Below are positions 10,114-22,500 of a stretch of DNA of 64,000 nucleotides, piece after piece; the stretch's first letter is position 1, and each line of letters begins with the position of its first letter. The notes under the pieces were generated by a model. It ran no database searches. It saw only the letters and a list, made by a program, of their open reading frames with translations, and was not told the DNA's origin. The position numbers were made by a program, and so were the translations under genes. The stretch comes from Fomes fomentarius (Eukaryota > Basidiomycota > Agaricomycetes > Polyporales > Polyporaceae). The DNA is taken from positions 1,984,001 through 2,048,000 of the forward strand of contig JABYQN010000010.1 of assembly GCA_022606135.1 (NCBI GenBank), written 5' to 3'.

Positions 10114-13100
10114 TTACCGTCTGGTGGATGTGCGTTCCGCTTCCTCCTCTTCCACTTCGATTTCCTTGATCGCGTCGAAGATGCATCCGAGAACAATCCA
10201 TCCAAAGCTTCGAGCACCAAAATCGTCGTCCTTGAAGCGCGAAAGACGATATGCTGTCCACGCTCGTTGCAATGACATCTCCGGTAGCACGTCGTTGTCG
10301 CCAGAAATTTCACGCTTCACGTTCCCGACGAGGGTGGCGGTTTGCTCTCTCATTTGCGACATGAGGTCTTTCCTCTTGCGAGGCTGTGAGCATTTCGCCA
10401 CAATAGTCCCAACCTACCACACGCTTCATTAACCCCCACCTCCTTCGCAAATAATGCTGGGGCACTCACCTCTGCCTCTGCCTCTGTAAGCATTGCGAAG
10501 CGCGATTGCGAGAGCGTGTAATCGGCGCAGATGGAGCGCAATGTGGAGACATACGCGCCGTAACACTCCCAGATCCCAGTAATCATCTTGTCGTCGTTCT
10601 TCTCTGCAGGGATGAAATCCGCAACGCGCGCTAGAATGGCCTTCGTCACCTCGTCCATCGGGTCGGCCTCGTCAGGCTCTTCGTAGAAGTACTCCAGGAT
10701 ATCACCCAGCTGCTCGTCTCGGTTACCATGTTGCATCTTTCGGCGCTGCCGGCGCGCACCACGTTCCGCCCGTTGCAAAGCAGGAAGCTCAATAGACCGG
10801 AAGAGCTTCCCAATCGCGCGAGTGCTCTGGTCATACGAGACACCCTCTCTACTGCCAGTCTCTGGCGCGGTCCAATCGGGCCTCTGCTGATACTTCAATC
10901 TGGGAATCTGATCATTGGGAACTGGTTGCCCGCTTTTCGGGTAGTCTACGGCGTTGCTGTGAAGCGCCGCGAGTTTCAGACAATCCGGATCGAAAATGCC
11001 CTCTGTGCTCTGGTCGGCAATAATTAACCACGTTGTAGCGATGATCCCCAGCGTCTGGTATGTGGGTGAGTTGCGACTATGAACATGAGGAGGAATCTAC
11101 TGACATCGCTGTTGATATACTCCGCGACGAACTCGGCGACGTCCGCCATCGTGCTCTCATGGTCAACGAGCTTGCGCTGTGCCGGCTCATATGACGCCGG
11201 AAGGCAGTCGCTGGGGGGTAGAAGCTCCGGCCTTGTTGTCACGTTATATTCATCCCCATCAAGGTCTCCTCCCCCCAAGCACGAAGGTAGTGGTCGTTCG
11301 CCTATGACGATATACTATGATCAAAAACGACCGACACGATGCAAAGGCGTACCTTGTATTGAGAAAACAATGGTATTCCTCAGAGACTCCCGGGCGAAGG
11401 GTGAGTCCGGCGGTGGTCTCCCTATTGCATGGACAACCTGCACGTCTCCGGGATGGATCGTTGGGGAGCGTGACACGAGTACTCGACCCTCGAGATATAT
11501 GAGATCGGACTCGTGGGGTGAATCGATACATGCGAAAACCTCGCCCTCCAGAAGGTAGCCGTGGACATCGGCGACTCCGACCAACGTCCAGCTGTCCGGT
11601 CCAGGTACCGGGATCCGTGCGCGGTATTTCATTTCCCGGAGTACGTGGTTGATAGCGAAGTCCATCATCTGCCTCCAAAAGGCATCCTCCGGCGGCCCGA
11701 CTCCAAGCTTGTAGAGCCCGAGCATGACCGAGCCGAGGCGGAAGGAGGCACCAAGGCCGTGCGTATCCAGCAGGTGAGCGGCGGACTCGAGGGAGAGCAC
11801 AGACGCCTGAGCATCGCGTACTGCGTCATCCTGGAGGGTCTGAAATACTTCTTGGGGCACTCCCAGGCCCTCGAGGAGCATAATTGGAGGTCGATTGAGG
11901 TAGTAGGGAGCGGGCCTATGAAATGCTCGTGCGATTTCGATCGTCGTGGAATGGGGAGCTTCGAACTTGATCATAGACGGTCGGAGGAGGATGCGTCTGC
12001 CGGTGAGTGTGTAGTCGACGCTCAGCATCCCTTTCGAACCCTGAAAGCGAACCTGGTAGCCCCGTGGATACGTCCGGTCCTTCCGCCCGGTGCGACCCCT
12101 CCTCTCCTGCAACGCCTTCCACACCTCCTTAGCCAGCTCAGGCGAGATGGTCCCCACGCCGTCCGTAAATGTATATGTTCCCGTCTTATCCTTGATGTCG
12201 TCCCCCGTCATGACCTGATCGACCTCCACAGAGACAGACGCTTCCGTTGCTGTGAACGCCATGGATATTCTTGCGGCGTAACGTGCAGGGCAGTATATCA
12301 GTTGTCGGTCGAAGGGGAGGTCGCGGAAGTTACCGATGCTTGCGATGATGGACGCAGCATTGACCAAATGGTGGTTACCACTATCGTCGATGTGCTCGAA
12401 CGGCGTTACAAACCAAACGGCGTGATCCTTCAGCGCTGACTGAGAGTATGCGAGGAATGTAAAGTGGACGCCAGCGATGGTAAGCCCGTCGAGTAAAACC
12501 TTCTTCACCCTGCGGTTGATGAAGCTCCGACCATTCACATCGCGGTCAAAGCGGAACTGGAGCTTGTTCTCATCCTGGAACATGACACGGAGGAAGCAAT
12601 CCTGGTTCTGAGGGTACGCCCTCATGATGCGGTTCGAGCGTTCTGGGAAAGGGCCTTCAAGGATCATAGTGGTTGGGGTCACTACGACATGTAGGCAATT
12701 GAAGTATGAGGTGAATTGTAGACGAAGTCAGCTTCCACCTTTGCGAAGAGCTTTGTAATTGCATGAGAGACGTCGGAGCTGGAAGGTGGGCCGTTAGCCA
12801 CATCCGAGTCGCCGTCAAGCTCGTCCGACGTGTCACCAAACCAGTAGAGAGCCTTCGCGTGCGAGTATAAATCTCGCGGAAGGGCCGCCGTGTATCTGTG
12901 ACCTTTCCGAAGTAGAAGCTGTTGGATTGGTCGGCGAAGCGATAGGATTTCCTCCAAGTGAACCAACCACGACCTGACGAGCGCCTCGACCTGAAATGCG
13001 ACACTCCACGGAAGGGTCGCCACCCAGTCCGCATATTGCAGGCGACGCGCCTGAGAGAATAGCCCGCGCCGCTCGACAATCGCGTAGGAAAAGTCGCTGA

Positions 13101-14043
13101 CTTTGATGTGGGCATGACGTGCAAACTCCCTGAGATTGATCAAGTCTGCCGGAGACTCGCACTCTAGTCGCAGGGATAGGGATGTGTAGGCTGCAACCTC
13201 AGCATGATCATCAGTGAAGCAGGTCCACCTCTGGCGTTGCGGTGTATCACCAAATCCGAACAAGGATGTAGATTCTGACTGGAAGGAGGGCGGGTAGATG
13301 AGGGAGAAGAATACGACCGGACGCCCAGACAATTCATGAAGGGATGCTGAGACCCAGTAAATTTGACTGACACGGATGACGATGAGGCGTGTCACATCAG
13401 AAGTAAAAATTCCGCGCATGAAGTCGAGACTCATGATGAAGCCCAGGGGGTCGGCGTCCGATGCTGACTGCGTATCGTTCCGTCGCTCGTCCTGGTTGGA
13501 GTCCGAAGCCTCGGACTCGTGCATGCTCACCCAAAACTCTCTCTGTTTTCCATCAAAGGTCAAGCGGGCCTGGCTACACGCCTGTTCCCATTCGATCGAA
13601 TAGGCCTGGTCCCGACATTCCCACCCAAACTGGATAGAGGAGATACCAACATGAAGAGCATGGAGCTCCTGGTTCCGTGTCTCTCTTTCGTGAGCCTCTC
13701 TGGGATCCTGGAAGGGTGCGGTCCGTAGGCGATTTAGGACCTCCGGACGAGCAGGATTCCTGCTTTCGCGGAACTGAATACGGGTGGTGCCGATGACGAA
13801 AGGTCGCTGCGGGGTCGGCTCCCAGTATAACTGCAAGAATCTGTGGGCAATGTTGCTGTAAGGGAGTGTGAGGGCACCAAGTCGCGAACCCCGCTTCCTC
13901 CTGTTCTGGAAGACGAAAACTTCGAAATTTATGGGAGGCTCTGTGGGCTCGCGTAATGGGGGTAGGTGTAAGACGTTGGCCAAATCCAACTTCAGCCTGT
14001 TGTTCGAGACAGTGTCTGGGATCTTAGTGATAAAGACCTCCAT
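10114..14043 (-). CDS. RNA-dependent RNA polymerase, QDE-1/RRP type, copy A
   Basis: This is a eukaryotic cellular RdRP (Pfam RdRP, PF05183 family), which makes double-stranded RNA for the silencing pathway. It has about 1250 residues in at least five exons. The catalytic DLDGD lies at about 11266-11252 inside LGGGDLDGDEYNV. Upstream is the family block GSKGMLSVDYTLTG / LLRPSMIKFEAP, and downstream is the conserved AKCSQPRKRKDLM helix region. The start is the ATG at 14043 (MEVFITKIPD), which aligns with copy B. The frame is open a further 72 codons upstream through a CCACAT-type hexamer repeat. Near 12,690-12,725 the frame shifts by one base with no acceptor site that would explain an intron. 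It joins DFVYN... to CLHVVVTPTTM. Copy A ends with a Glu-rich tail. Confidence 0.9.
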
Positions 14044-14046
14044 GAG

Positions 14047-14073
14047 TGGATGTGGATGTGGATGTGGATGTGG
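14047..14073. repeat. TGGATG hexanucleotide microsatellite
   Basis: There are four tandem TGGATG units plus a partial one directly upstream of the start codon of RdRP copy A. On the coding (minus) strand they read as His-Pro repeats if the upstream in-frame extension is translated. Otherwise they sit in the 5' leader. Confidence 0.9.
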
Positions 14074-14630
14074 GCGGAGAAGTTTGGGGAGGGTTGGTAC
14101 GGTGTTCGAGCCCAGTATCGTAGCGTTATCAATGCATGCATTAAGGTTCAATGCAGCACAGGCATCGATACTCTCATCTGCTATTCGTCCGATACCGTAC
14201 AGGGCTACAGCACAACGTCCAGATTGCCCGATCATTGGTTCTTCAACTTTTGCGGACACGATTTATGGCTACCGCAGCCTCGAGGGATATCATGTCACTC
14301 CACGTTGAAAGAATACTGTCCAAGAATCGTTGCGTAGAGCTTATTCGTGACCATGGGAGTCCAAAGGAAAGGGTGCTCACCACATTCTGAAGCAAGTGCA
14401 CGTGTGCATCGCTACAAACAAACATGCCGAAGTAATGCGGAGGCTTGCTGAGGAGGATGAGAGTATGAAGTTGTACGAGAAGTACACTGATCTGGGCAAG
14501 GACCTATGATCAAAGCACAGAGTATATACAGACCAGGAATATACGTTGGTGGCCCATCCATGTCTTGGAGCATGTTCATCCCCTAGGAATGTGTCAATCA
14601 CGTCGCCAGGACTGTAGTAAGCGGAGAGCT
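14074..14630. other. Spacer between tandem RdRP copies
   Basis: About 590 bases separate the copy B stop from the copy A start. The part near copy A is open in the copy A frame up to 14259. The rest holds the copy B 3' UTR and presumably the copy A promoter. No further gene is recognised. Confidence 0.5.
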
Positions 14631-17600
14631 TCACCCTCGTGACAGCGTGCGTTCCTCGTCCTCGATCTCCTTGATAGCGTCGAAGATACCACCCAACGCA
14701 ATCCATCCGAAACTACGCGCACCAAAAATCTCGCCCTCCATATTTGCGAGGCGATACGCAACCCAAGAACGTCGGAGCGACTCTTCAGAAGGCACATCAT
14801 CATCGCCAGAGAGCTCTGCCTTGACGCTGGCAACAAGTGTCGCCGTTTGCTCCCGCAACTGTGACATCAGATCCTTGCGCTTTCGAGGCTGAGAGCACTT
14901 CGCGACGATGGTTCCCACCTACCGCAACAAGGAGCCATTAGACGTATTCAAGCCCGTTGGAGGGGTGAAACTCACCACTGCTTCCTCTTCAGTGAGCATG
15001 GCAGAGCGCGTATGTGAGAGTGTATGATCGGCGCAGATAGCACGTAACTGTGACATGTATGTGTTATATAGTTCCCAGATGCTGACGATGGTCGCGTCGT
15101 CATGTTCGTCGCCAATGTGGATGTACTCGGCGACGTGGTCTTCGACAGCATCTGTGACCTCGGTTTGTCGGTACGGTTCTTCAGCAAAGAAGTGATTGAG
15201 GACGTCGGCCACTTGCTCCTCATGGTTAACTCCTGGCATATGACGATACTGGAAGTGCACGGTACGTTCGGCGATCTGCACAGCAGGCAGGGAGATAGAG
15301 CGGAACAGTTTTCCGAGCGCCCTTGAACTTTCATAGAATCTAGTGCTATCCTTGCCAATGGTTTCGGGCGCATTCCAGTCGGGCTTCAATTTGAAGTGCG
15401 GCTTGGGTATCAGTTCAAGGGGAACCGGCTGCCCACTCTTGGGGTAGTCAACTGCGTCGCTGTGAAGACTAGCCAACTTGATGCAGTCGGGATCGTGTAT
15501 TCCTTGCGTACTCTGATCTGCGATGATCAACCAAGTCGTGGCGATGATACCAAGGGTCTGCAGGGGTGCGTCAATCCCTGAATCCAGAATCCCAACGACG
15601 TATATCTCTTACGTCGCTGCTGATGTACTCAGCGAAAAATTCGGCGACGTCCCTCATGGTGCTTTCGTGAAGGACGAGTTTCTTCACGGCAGGCGTGTAA
15701 GCAGCTCCTTCATGCGTCCGCCTCGGCCGAAGGTCAGGTCGTGTCGTAATGTTATATACGTCACCATCGAGATCTCCACCTCCCAGGCAGGAAGGGAGTG
15801 GTCTTTCACCTGTAAGTGTATATGTTATAGAGCGGCCCTGGAATCATGGGAAACTTGACATACCTCTCGTGGAAAACACAATTGTGTTCCTGAGTGACTC
15901 CCGTGCAAACGGGGAGCCCGGAGGCGGCCTCCCAATAGCATGAACCACTTGGACGTCTCCCGGATGGATTGTCGGCGAACGAGATACTAGGGTTGGCCCC
16001 TCCAAATAGAGAAGTCTGGACTCATGCGGCGAATCAACACATACGAAGATCTCGCCCTCCTTCAGGAATCCGTGGGTATCCGCAACACCAACAAGTGTCC
16101 AGCTTTCGGGTCCCGGCACAGGTATCCTCGCGTGGTGTTTGAGTTCTCGTAGGACATGGTTGATTGCGAAGGACATCATGTGTCGCCAGAAAATATCACT
16201 GCCGAGCGGCCCCAACCCGAGTTTGTGAAGCCCGAGCATGACGGAGTTGAGGCGAAAGGAAGCTCCAAGACCATGACCCTCTAGAAGACGGGCGGACGCA
16301 TCTAAAGACTCGACGGATCGTTTGGCAGCGCGTTCGGCGTCATCTTGGAGAGTTTGGAAGACCTCGTAGGGTACACCTAGACCCTCGAGGAGCATGATCA
16401 GCGGCCGATTCAGATAGTAGAAGCCGGGTTTGTCGAACGCCCGTGCGATTTCGATCGTCATAGAGCGAGGAGCCTCAAATTTGATCATGGAGGGTCTCAA
16501 GAGGATGGATCTGCCCGTAAGAGTGTAATCTACACTGAGCATGCCTTTCGAGCCCTGAAAGCGGATCTGGTAGGCGCGTGGATACGTCCGATCCTGTCGT
16601 CCGCGATGTCGTCTCTTTTGCAACGCCCTCCAGATCTCCATCGCGAGCTGGGGAGAAAGAGCCCCAACGCCGTCCGTGAACGTATACCCTGTCGCGCTCT
16701 TGATGTCGCGGCCTTGCATGACTTGGCCAACCTCCATAGATATCGAAGCATCCGTCGCTGTGAACGCTTGGGATATCCGAGCGGCATATCGTGCCGGACA
16801 GCGCATCAACTGTGGGTCGAAGACGAGATTGCGGAAGTTGCCTAAACTCTCGATAATCGACGCAGCATTGATGATATGAGTGTTGCCACGCTCGTCGACA
16901 TGCCGGAAAGGTTTGACGAACCATACAGCGTGCTCCTTTAGCGCGGATTGAGAATACGCCAGAAAATCGAAGTGAGCGCCGGCAATGGTGATTCCTTCCA
17001 GGAGGACGCGCTTTACTCTGCGATTGATAAAGCTACGACCGTCCACATCACGGTCGAAACGGAATTGGAGTCGATTCTCATCCTGAAAGTTGACCCGTAA
17101 GAAGCAGTCCTGATTACGATAGTAGGTCCTCATAACGCGGTTGGACCGTTCCGGGTAGGGGCCTTCGAGTATCATTGTGGACGGAGTAACTGTGAGGTGC
17201 AAACAAAGGAAAGGGGCACCAGGATCTCCAATGGCCAGAGGGGTCTCAAGGGGTTTATACACGAAGCGATCCCGGACTTGGGAGAAGAGTTCGTAGATGG
17301 TCTCTGCGGTAGGCACAGGATGATCTTGGGATTCATCGCCTGAACGAAGGTGATCCAGGCCATACCAATAGATGGCCTTCGCCTGAGCAGTGAAATCACG
17401 GAGGAGAGCGGCCGTATAGTCGCGCTTGTGCTGTCGTAGGACTTGGTCGATAGGTCTGCGAAGGGAAACAATCTCCTTCATGTCGACAAGCCACGAGCGG
17501 AGCAGCGCTTCGACGTGAAACGCCACAATCCAAGGTAAGCTTCTGATCCAAAGGTCATATTCGTCCCGCGATGTTGTGGAGAAAAGGTTCCGCCGTTCGA

Positions 17601-18466
17601 TGGGATAGGACCAGGTTGCGACCGATATGTGTGCAATGCGTGCGAAGTCTCGAAAGACAGTGAGGTCCCCCGACGAAACACACTCTAATCGTATGGCCAA
17701 CGACGTATAAGGCGCAACCGATTCGTGAGTGTCATCAAACGCAGACCAACGCTGTCGCTGTGAAGTAGCTGACGGCCCGTCGAGCGCGGTCTGAAGCGAT
17801 GCGACAGAGGACTCCGTCTCGAAGGAAGGGGGTGATTGAGTGAGAAAAAGATGGTAGGACGCCTAGAAGGTTGGTGGACGCTAGCAGAGGCCCATGCAAT
17901 CTGATTTGCGCGAATTGCGATGATGCGAGTTTCCCCTAGTGGCTCGACCACCTTGACCCGGAACTCCCGTCGCTCCCCATCGAATTGGAGATGAGCTATA
18001 CAGGTTTTCTCCCATTCAATGGAGTAGACGTTGTCGCGACATTCCCACCCAAATTGAATAGCCTCAACGCGAACAAGGGAAGTCTGGAGTTGCGCAGCCT
18101 GCTGCTCACGAGCCTGCGCCTCGCGAGGATCTTCATACGGCAGTCTGCGCACACGCTCCAGCGTTTCGCGCCGCGCATCCTTCCGACTCTTCTCAAATTG
18201 AACACGTGAAGTTCCGAGGAAGAGGTGGCGAGGAGGAGCGGGCCCGCCATACCAAGACAGAAGTCGGTGCGCGATTTCCATAGTGGGTAGCGTCAAGGAA
18301 GCGCTTCGCCAAGCACCCCTGCGTCTCTGCGGGATGAGGCTGACCTCGAAATTGAACGGGGGATCGGATGGCGACAGGAGGGGGGAGCATGGAGGATATT
18401 CGAGAGCTCTATCTTGAGCTTGTGAACGGATGTTCCGAAAGCGATATGCGAGAGGTGAACCTCCAT
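14631..18466 (-). CDS. RNA-dependent RNA polymerase, QDE-1/RRP type, copy B (frame broken twice)
   Basis: This is a tandem paralogue of copy A in the same orientation, with the same intron layout around the catalytic exon and the same terminal block AKCSQPRKRKDLM. The catalytic motif DLDGD is at about 15774-15760 (LGGGDLDGDVYNI). In a 90-residue block starting at TMILEGP, I count 75 identities between A and B. The start ATG at 18466 (MEVHLSHIAFG) matches the copy A N terminus, but the frame shifts at the C6 run (18380-18385 on the plus strand) before PPFNFEV. It shifts again at a C5 run (17828-17832) between IFFSL and FETESSVA. One additional C at each site restores alignment to copy A. The other roughly 1150 codons are open, so the gene is probably functional and mis-called, though early decay is possible. 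Confidence 0.87.
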
Positions 18467-19037
18467 CGTACTTGTGAGTGAGGAAGGGTTCGCAAGGACT
18501 CAGAGGGTTCAAGGGCGTATGTCTGACGGCAATTGATAAATGAATTAGTGAGCATATCATATCATACTTTAGAGCTGACATCTACTCGAGACACGGAAAA
18601 TGGGCAGCAGCAGAGGTCGTCGCGGCAACAGACCCACTGACCTTATCCAGATCGTCCGGTTCAATATGCGCGACAAGATTCGGGTCCGATGCAGTCCCTT
18701 GATGATGTATGGGTGGAGACACAAGTAGCGAAGTGGGCAAAGAGAACCACGGACTACATGAGCCCACCATCGTCTACCGCAGCATGGATTAGCCTACCTC
18801 TCACACACGCGTGAGTATATTTGGATGACTTCGCGCATCACCGAAGTAGCCTCGATATATCATAGTAGCTGATGTTTGAAATGGTGCACTCACAGCAGTC
18901 CAGCACATGAATGAGGTTCTCGAACCAGGCTCGCTTCGACCAATTCCAGAAATCTTTCCACAGTCCGACTCCAAACGATCCTAAAGACTCGTCTCCGTGG
19001 TTCGCCTGCCCAGGACTGATTGTCAAAGGACCTCAAG
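18467..19037. other. Intergenic, upstream of RdRP B and 3' of LYR gene
   Basis: This region contains the RdRP B promoter and the 3' end of the LYR-motif gene. A minus-strand frame at 18838-19026 (62 codons, containing FGVGLWKDFWNW) has plausible composition but no recognised family and no start or stop support. I leave it unassigned. Confidence 0.4.
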
Positions 19038-19392
19038 TTACAACGGTGAATAAGCCCCAGGAAATAACTGTTTCAGCTCCCTACGACTGGAAGTTATCTT
19101 GTCCTCAATTACTGCCTTGGATGCGGTGGTTCAGTCAACGCGAGGCGCGAGATACAGCAGAACTCACAACGTCAGTGATATAACGGTTTCTCTCGAATTC
19201 AGCTCGGAACCATGCAATAGTTTCCAACCTTGTGGCCTTGTCTGGGATTGCTAGAGATCCCCTCAGAAGGACGAAAGATAGGGGCAACGTTGATTGGAAT
19301 GGACGCGTACATTTTGTGGCCCTGATGGCCTGGCGATAGAGGTTGAGGGCGAGCTGCTTGAGGATGAAGTGCTTGAGGGTCAGATGTTGCAT
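19038..19392 (-). CDS. LYR-motif (Complex1_LYR) protein, LYRM2-like
   Basis: Small LYR proteins act in the mitochondrial matrix, where they aid respiratory-complex assembly or Fe-S transfer through acyl-carrier protein. The reconstructed product is 76 residues (exons 19392-19311, 19250-19168, 19103-19038). It opens LTLKHFILKQLALNLYRQAI, with the diagnostic L-Y-R. It continues with LETIAWFRAEFERNRYITDV and ends with RRELKQLF, in the same order as LYRM2. Splicing exon 1 to exon 2 (AAAAT|GTACGC...CTCTAG) is clear. The second intron is odd: the better-looking GCAG acceptor would create a stop, while the acceptor TTGAG keeps the frame. The ATG at 19392 is the first usable start. A short upstream exon cannot be excluded. 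The gene is divergent from the 4E-T-like gene. Confidence 0.8.
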
Positions 19393-19591
19393 GAGACACG
19401 TGCTGCGCAGGTCAGACTGAGGACAAGAGAGGGAGAAGAGAGTAGACCAGGGGCACGGGCAGATGGCGGAAGGTGAATCGTGCGCGCTTGTCGCGTGGAG
19501 GACTTGAGCCAGTCACGACACGGAAAAGGTCAAACTCGTCCCGACCGCAGATCCTCCTCCTCTCCCAATCTCCTCTCGTTCTCTCTCCGGC
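19393..19591. promoter_or_regulatory. Bidirectional promoter LYR protein / 4E-T-like gene
   Basis: A 199-base gap separates the two divergent start codons and must contain both promoters. It is CT-rich toward the right-hand gene (CTCCTCCTCTCCC, CTCTCGTTCTCTCTCC), a common feature of fungal core promoters. Confidence 0.5.
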
Positions 19592-22500
19592 ATGGCCTCC
19601 CAGGACGCTGATATCTCTCTCTCCACCGCTGACACACAAACCCCGCCCAAAGCGAATCCCATCGACGATGTTGTAGAAGCCGTGGCCCAAGTCTCCTTGC
19701 AGGACGAAGTGGCAGCAAACATCAGCGAGAAAAACAACAATATCCCACCCCGTCCCCTCAAAGTCTACACTCGTCATGAGCTCCTTCATATCTCAAAGTC
19801 TCCCTTAGTTTGCCTTCCAGAGGGGATGCCCGCTTTTAAGGAATGGTTTGGGTGCGTCGTCCGCCAATAGATCGTGTTTGAGGCATATAAACAACAGTGC
19901 TATACAGCGATTGGAATGAACAAGTTGGAAGCAAGAAGGAAGCTGAGTCGTCTGCGACGACGAATGCAAGTCGACGGTGCGCCAATTTGCATGCCACACT
20001 AGTACTGTCTCATTGAATCTATTCCAGCTTCCGCTCCAGAGACGCGGACGATGGCGGTAGGAGCATCCCTGTCTATCTCAGCACCAATTCCCTAAGAACG
20101 TCTCTCATAGACTCTGTTCGGCCCTCTTTCCGTTCGGGGCTCTCCCAGCCTTCACAAATGGGCAATTTCCGGCATCAGTCCATACGTACGACTGATAGAA
20201 ATGGGGACAAAGACCTAGACCGGGAACGCGAGCGAGATCTTCGTGACCGCGAAGGTCAGGAGCGGTTGAGAAATGTCAGTCTCTACAAAAATCACGACGA
20301 CTTGTGTGTCGTTCATGCGTTATACTACAGCTCTCCGACAAATACGATCGCGATCGGCTTGCGCTCTCCTCAACAAGTAATCTCCGTACTAAAGAACGTG
20401 ATGCTGCCCCCCATCTATCTGGTACATCCAATTCGCGGCTCGGGCAACCACAGGGCACAGGGCGTCGTGGAGAAGGCAGAGATGTTCCCAAGAGGAAAGC
20501 TGGCGAAAGTAGCGATGATTGGCGAAGAGGTGGGTTCTGTGTATCTGGACGCTATTGTTTATTGAACTCGTTTCGCAGGTGCGGAGCCGACTAAAGCAGG
20601 TCGAGATGATAGTGCGTATTCTCGGAAATGCTGTGTCTTTGCGACTGAATTGGTGGCTCAGGAACTGACCCCCGTCGAGATCGCGACGCTCGGGACAGAC
20701 CGCGTTCGCGTGTTCGCGACTCGTCTAGGACTAGACGCGACCCATCAACAACCAGACGCGACCGTGAGGACAGAGATCGACCACGAGAGCGACGCGGCGA
20801 TGGTGATCGCGAAGACCGAAGGGACAAGGACGACCGACGGGATAGAGACGACTTCACGCGCCGCGACTGGGACGATGGTCACGATCGAGACCGCGACGAT
20901 CATTCTGCAAGAGATCGTTATGATTACGGACGTCGTGCTGCCGACCGCGATGGCGACGAAGATCCAAGACGGTGGCGAGACGATGGTCGGAGAGACGAAC
21001 GGATCGCTGCCCGGCGAGAACGGGAGGCGCGAGAACGGGGATGGGATCGATTTGAAGACCGTGACCGAGAGAGACCTTCCGGCGGTGACGATCGGGATGC
21101 GCGAACTCGTCGTGGCGCAGGACGCGATAGGCGGGTAGGCGGTGGAAACGACGATGCTAAGGACAGGGAGGACCGACGGGACCGAGACAAGGAAGCAGAG
21201 CCGGCGTGGATGGAGACCTACATACCAACCACTCCCGGTGGGGGTATCCTTGGCGGCAAGGGTGCAGATGGAGAATTGGATAGTATTCAGGCGTGGAAGA
21301 AGGGCATGAAAGAGAAAGAGCGCAAGGAGAAGGGTGAAATTACCACGGACACCAAGAGTTCTGACTCCAACGGCGCTCCCGGCCAAACGACCTCCTCGAC
21401 TGCACCTGCTATCTCTAATCCCGACAGTCCTATGGATGAAATCCAGCTCTTCAAGATGATGATGAAGCGCGAAACCGAAAAGAAAGAGGGTGAGAAAGTT
21501 CAGAATGGCCATCCCAACCACGCATTAGCAGAGTCGGGTCCACCAGGCCTGTCAAGCAGTCCTTCGCTTCAGAGTCAGAAGAGTGAGGGTGGAAGTGTTG
21601 CAGGTGCGTTGTTCCCAGCAACATCCACGTAATTCTGAGTTGTTGAACGCGTTACGCCAGACCCTGCTGTTGTCTCTCAGCGTAGTTCTGAAGTACCAAG
21701 GGCTTTAGACCACGAGAGCAATAAGTCATCTCCCCGCCCCGACCTCCACAACGGCGTCAACGCTGGGATCCCGCAGTCTGCCCCTATTGCCTTGCCTCTC
21801 GACTCTACCCGCCCTTCCCAATCATCCAGTCCATCATTCGACCGTTCTTCTGAGGTGTCCCGAGTTGTTGGGCCACGTCTAGGTCAAGTTACACCTGGCA
21901 TACCACCCTCTGCTGTCAATGCCCACGCGCTTCCTTCCATTGACCTCTCATCCCCTACGTCTTCCACCAATACCTTTAATCCCCCTCCTGGGTCTCGCGT
22001 GCTTGCCCTCAAATCACGTGTTCCCTCTGGTGGTTCTGGAGCTCCTCCGGCCATGAACCAATTACCTCCTCCTGGCATCGCCGCCCCTCATGCACACGCA
22101 CTTACGCCTGGCGCTTCCGGCCCTCTAGCCCACCTCTCGGAAGCAGTACCTTATGAGATGCAATTTGGTGGCCCGCGCATGCCACCGTCAGATTCGTCTC
22201 GTGGGATCAGGAGTTCTCCCCTCAGCCAAGGATCACAGCCCAATGTCTCTCTTGATGATCTTCGGGAGTCTTTGCACCTAGGTCAAATGAACGAGGGTCT
22301 CCGACGGACTTCCGGCTCATCTGCTGCTGAACGAGCTATCTTCGGACACCCCAGCGAAGCAGGCTCGCCGTTCGGAGAGCTTGGCGGACCACAGTCTGGT
22401 GCGTTTCCTCCTGGTGTTCCCCTTGACCCCTCTGCGGTCAACCTTCCTGGGGGCGGTAACTATGCGGCCAACAAAGGCAGCCGGTTCGCGAAATTCTTTG

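Noticed and set aside
14631..18466. Calling RdRP copy B a plain pseudogene
   Set aside because: Two frame breaks sit in C runs and more than 1100 codons, including the catalytic exon, remain open and conserved. Decay would be expected to leave stops elsewhere.
20745..21521. 258-codon minus-strand frame opposite the Arg/Asp region of the 4E-T-like gene
   Set aside because: The alternating RD/RE coding repeat keeps the antisense frame open. Composition (Ser/Val/Thr/Ile) is that of a shadow ORF.
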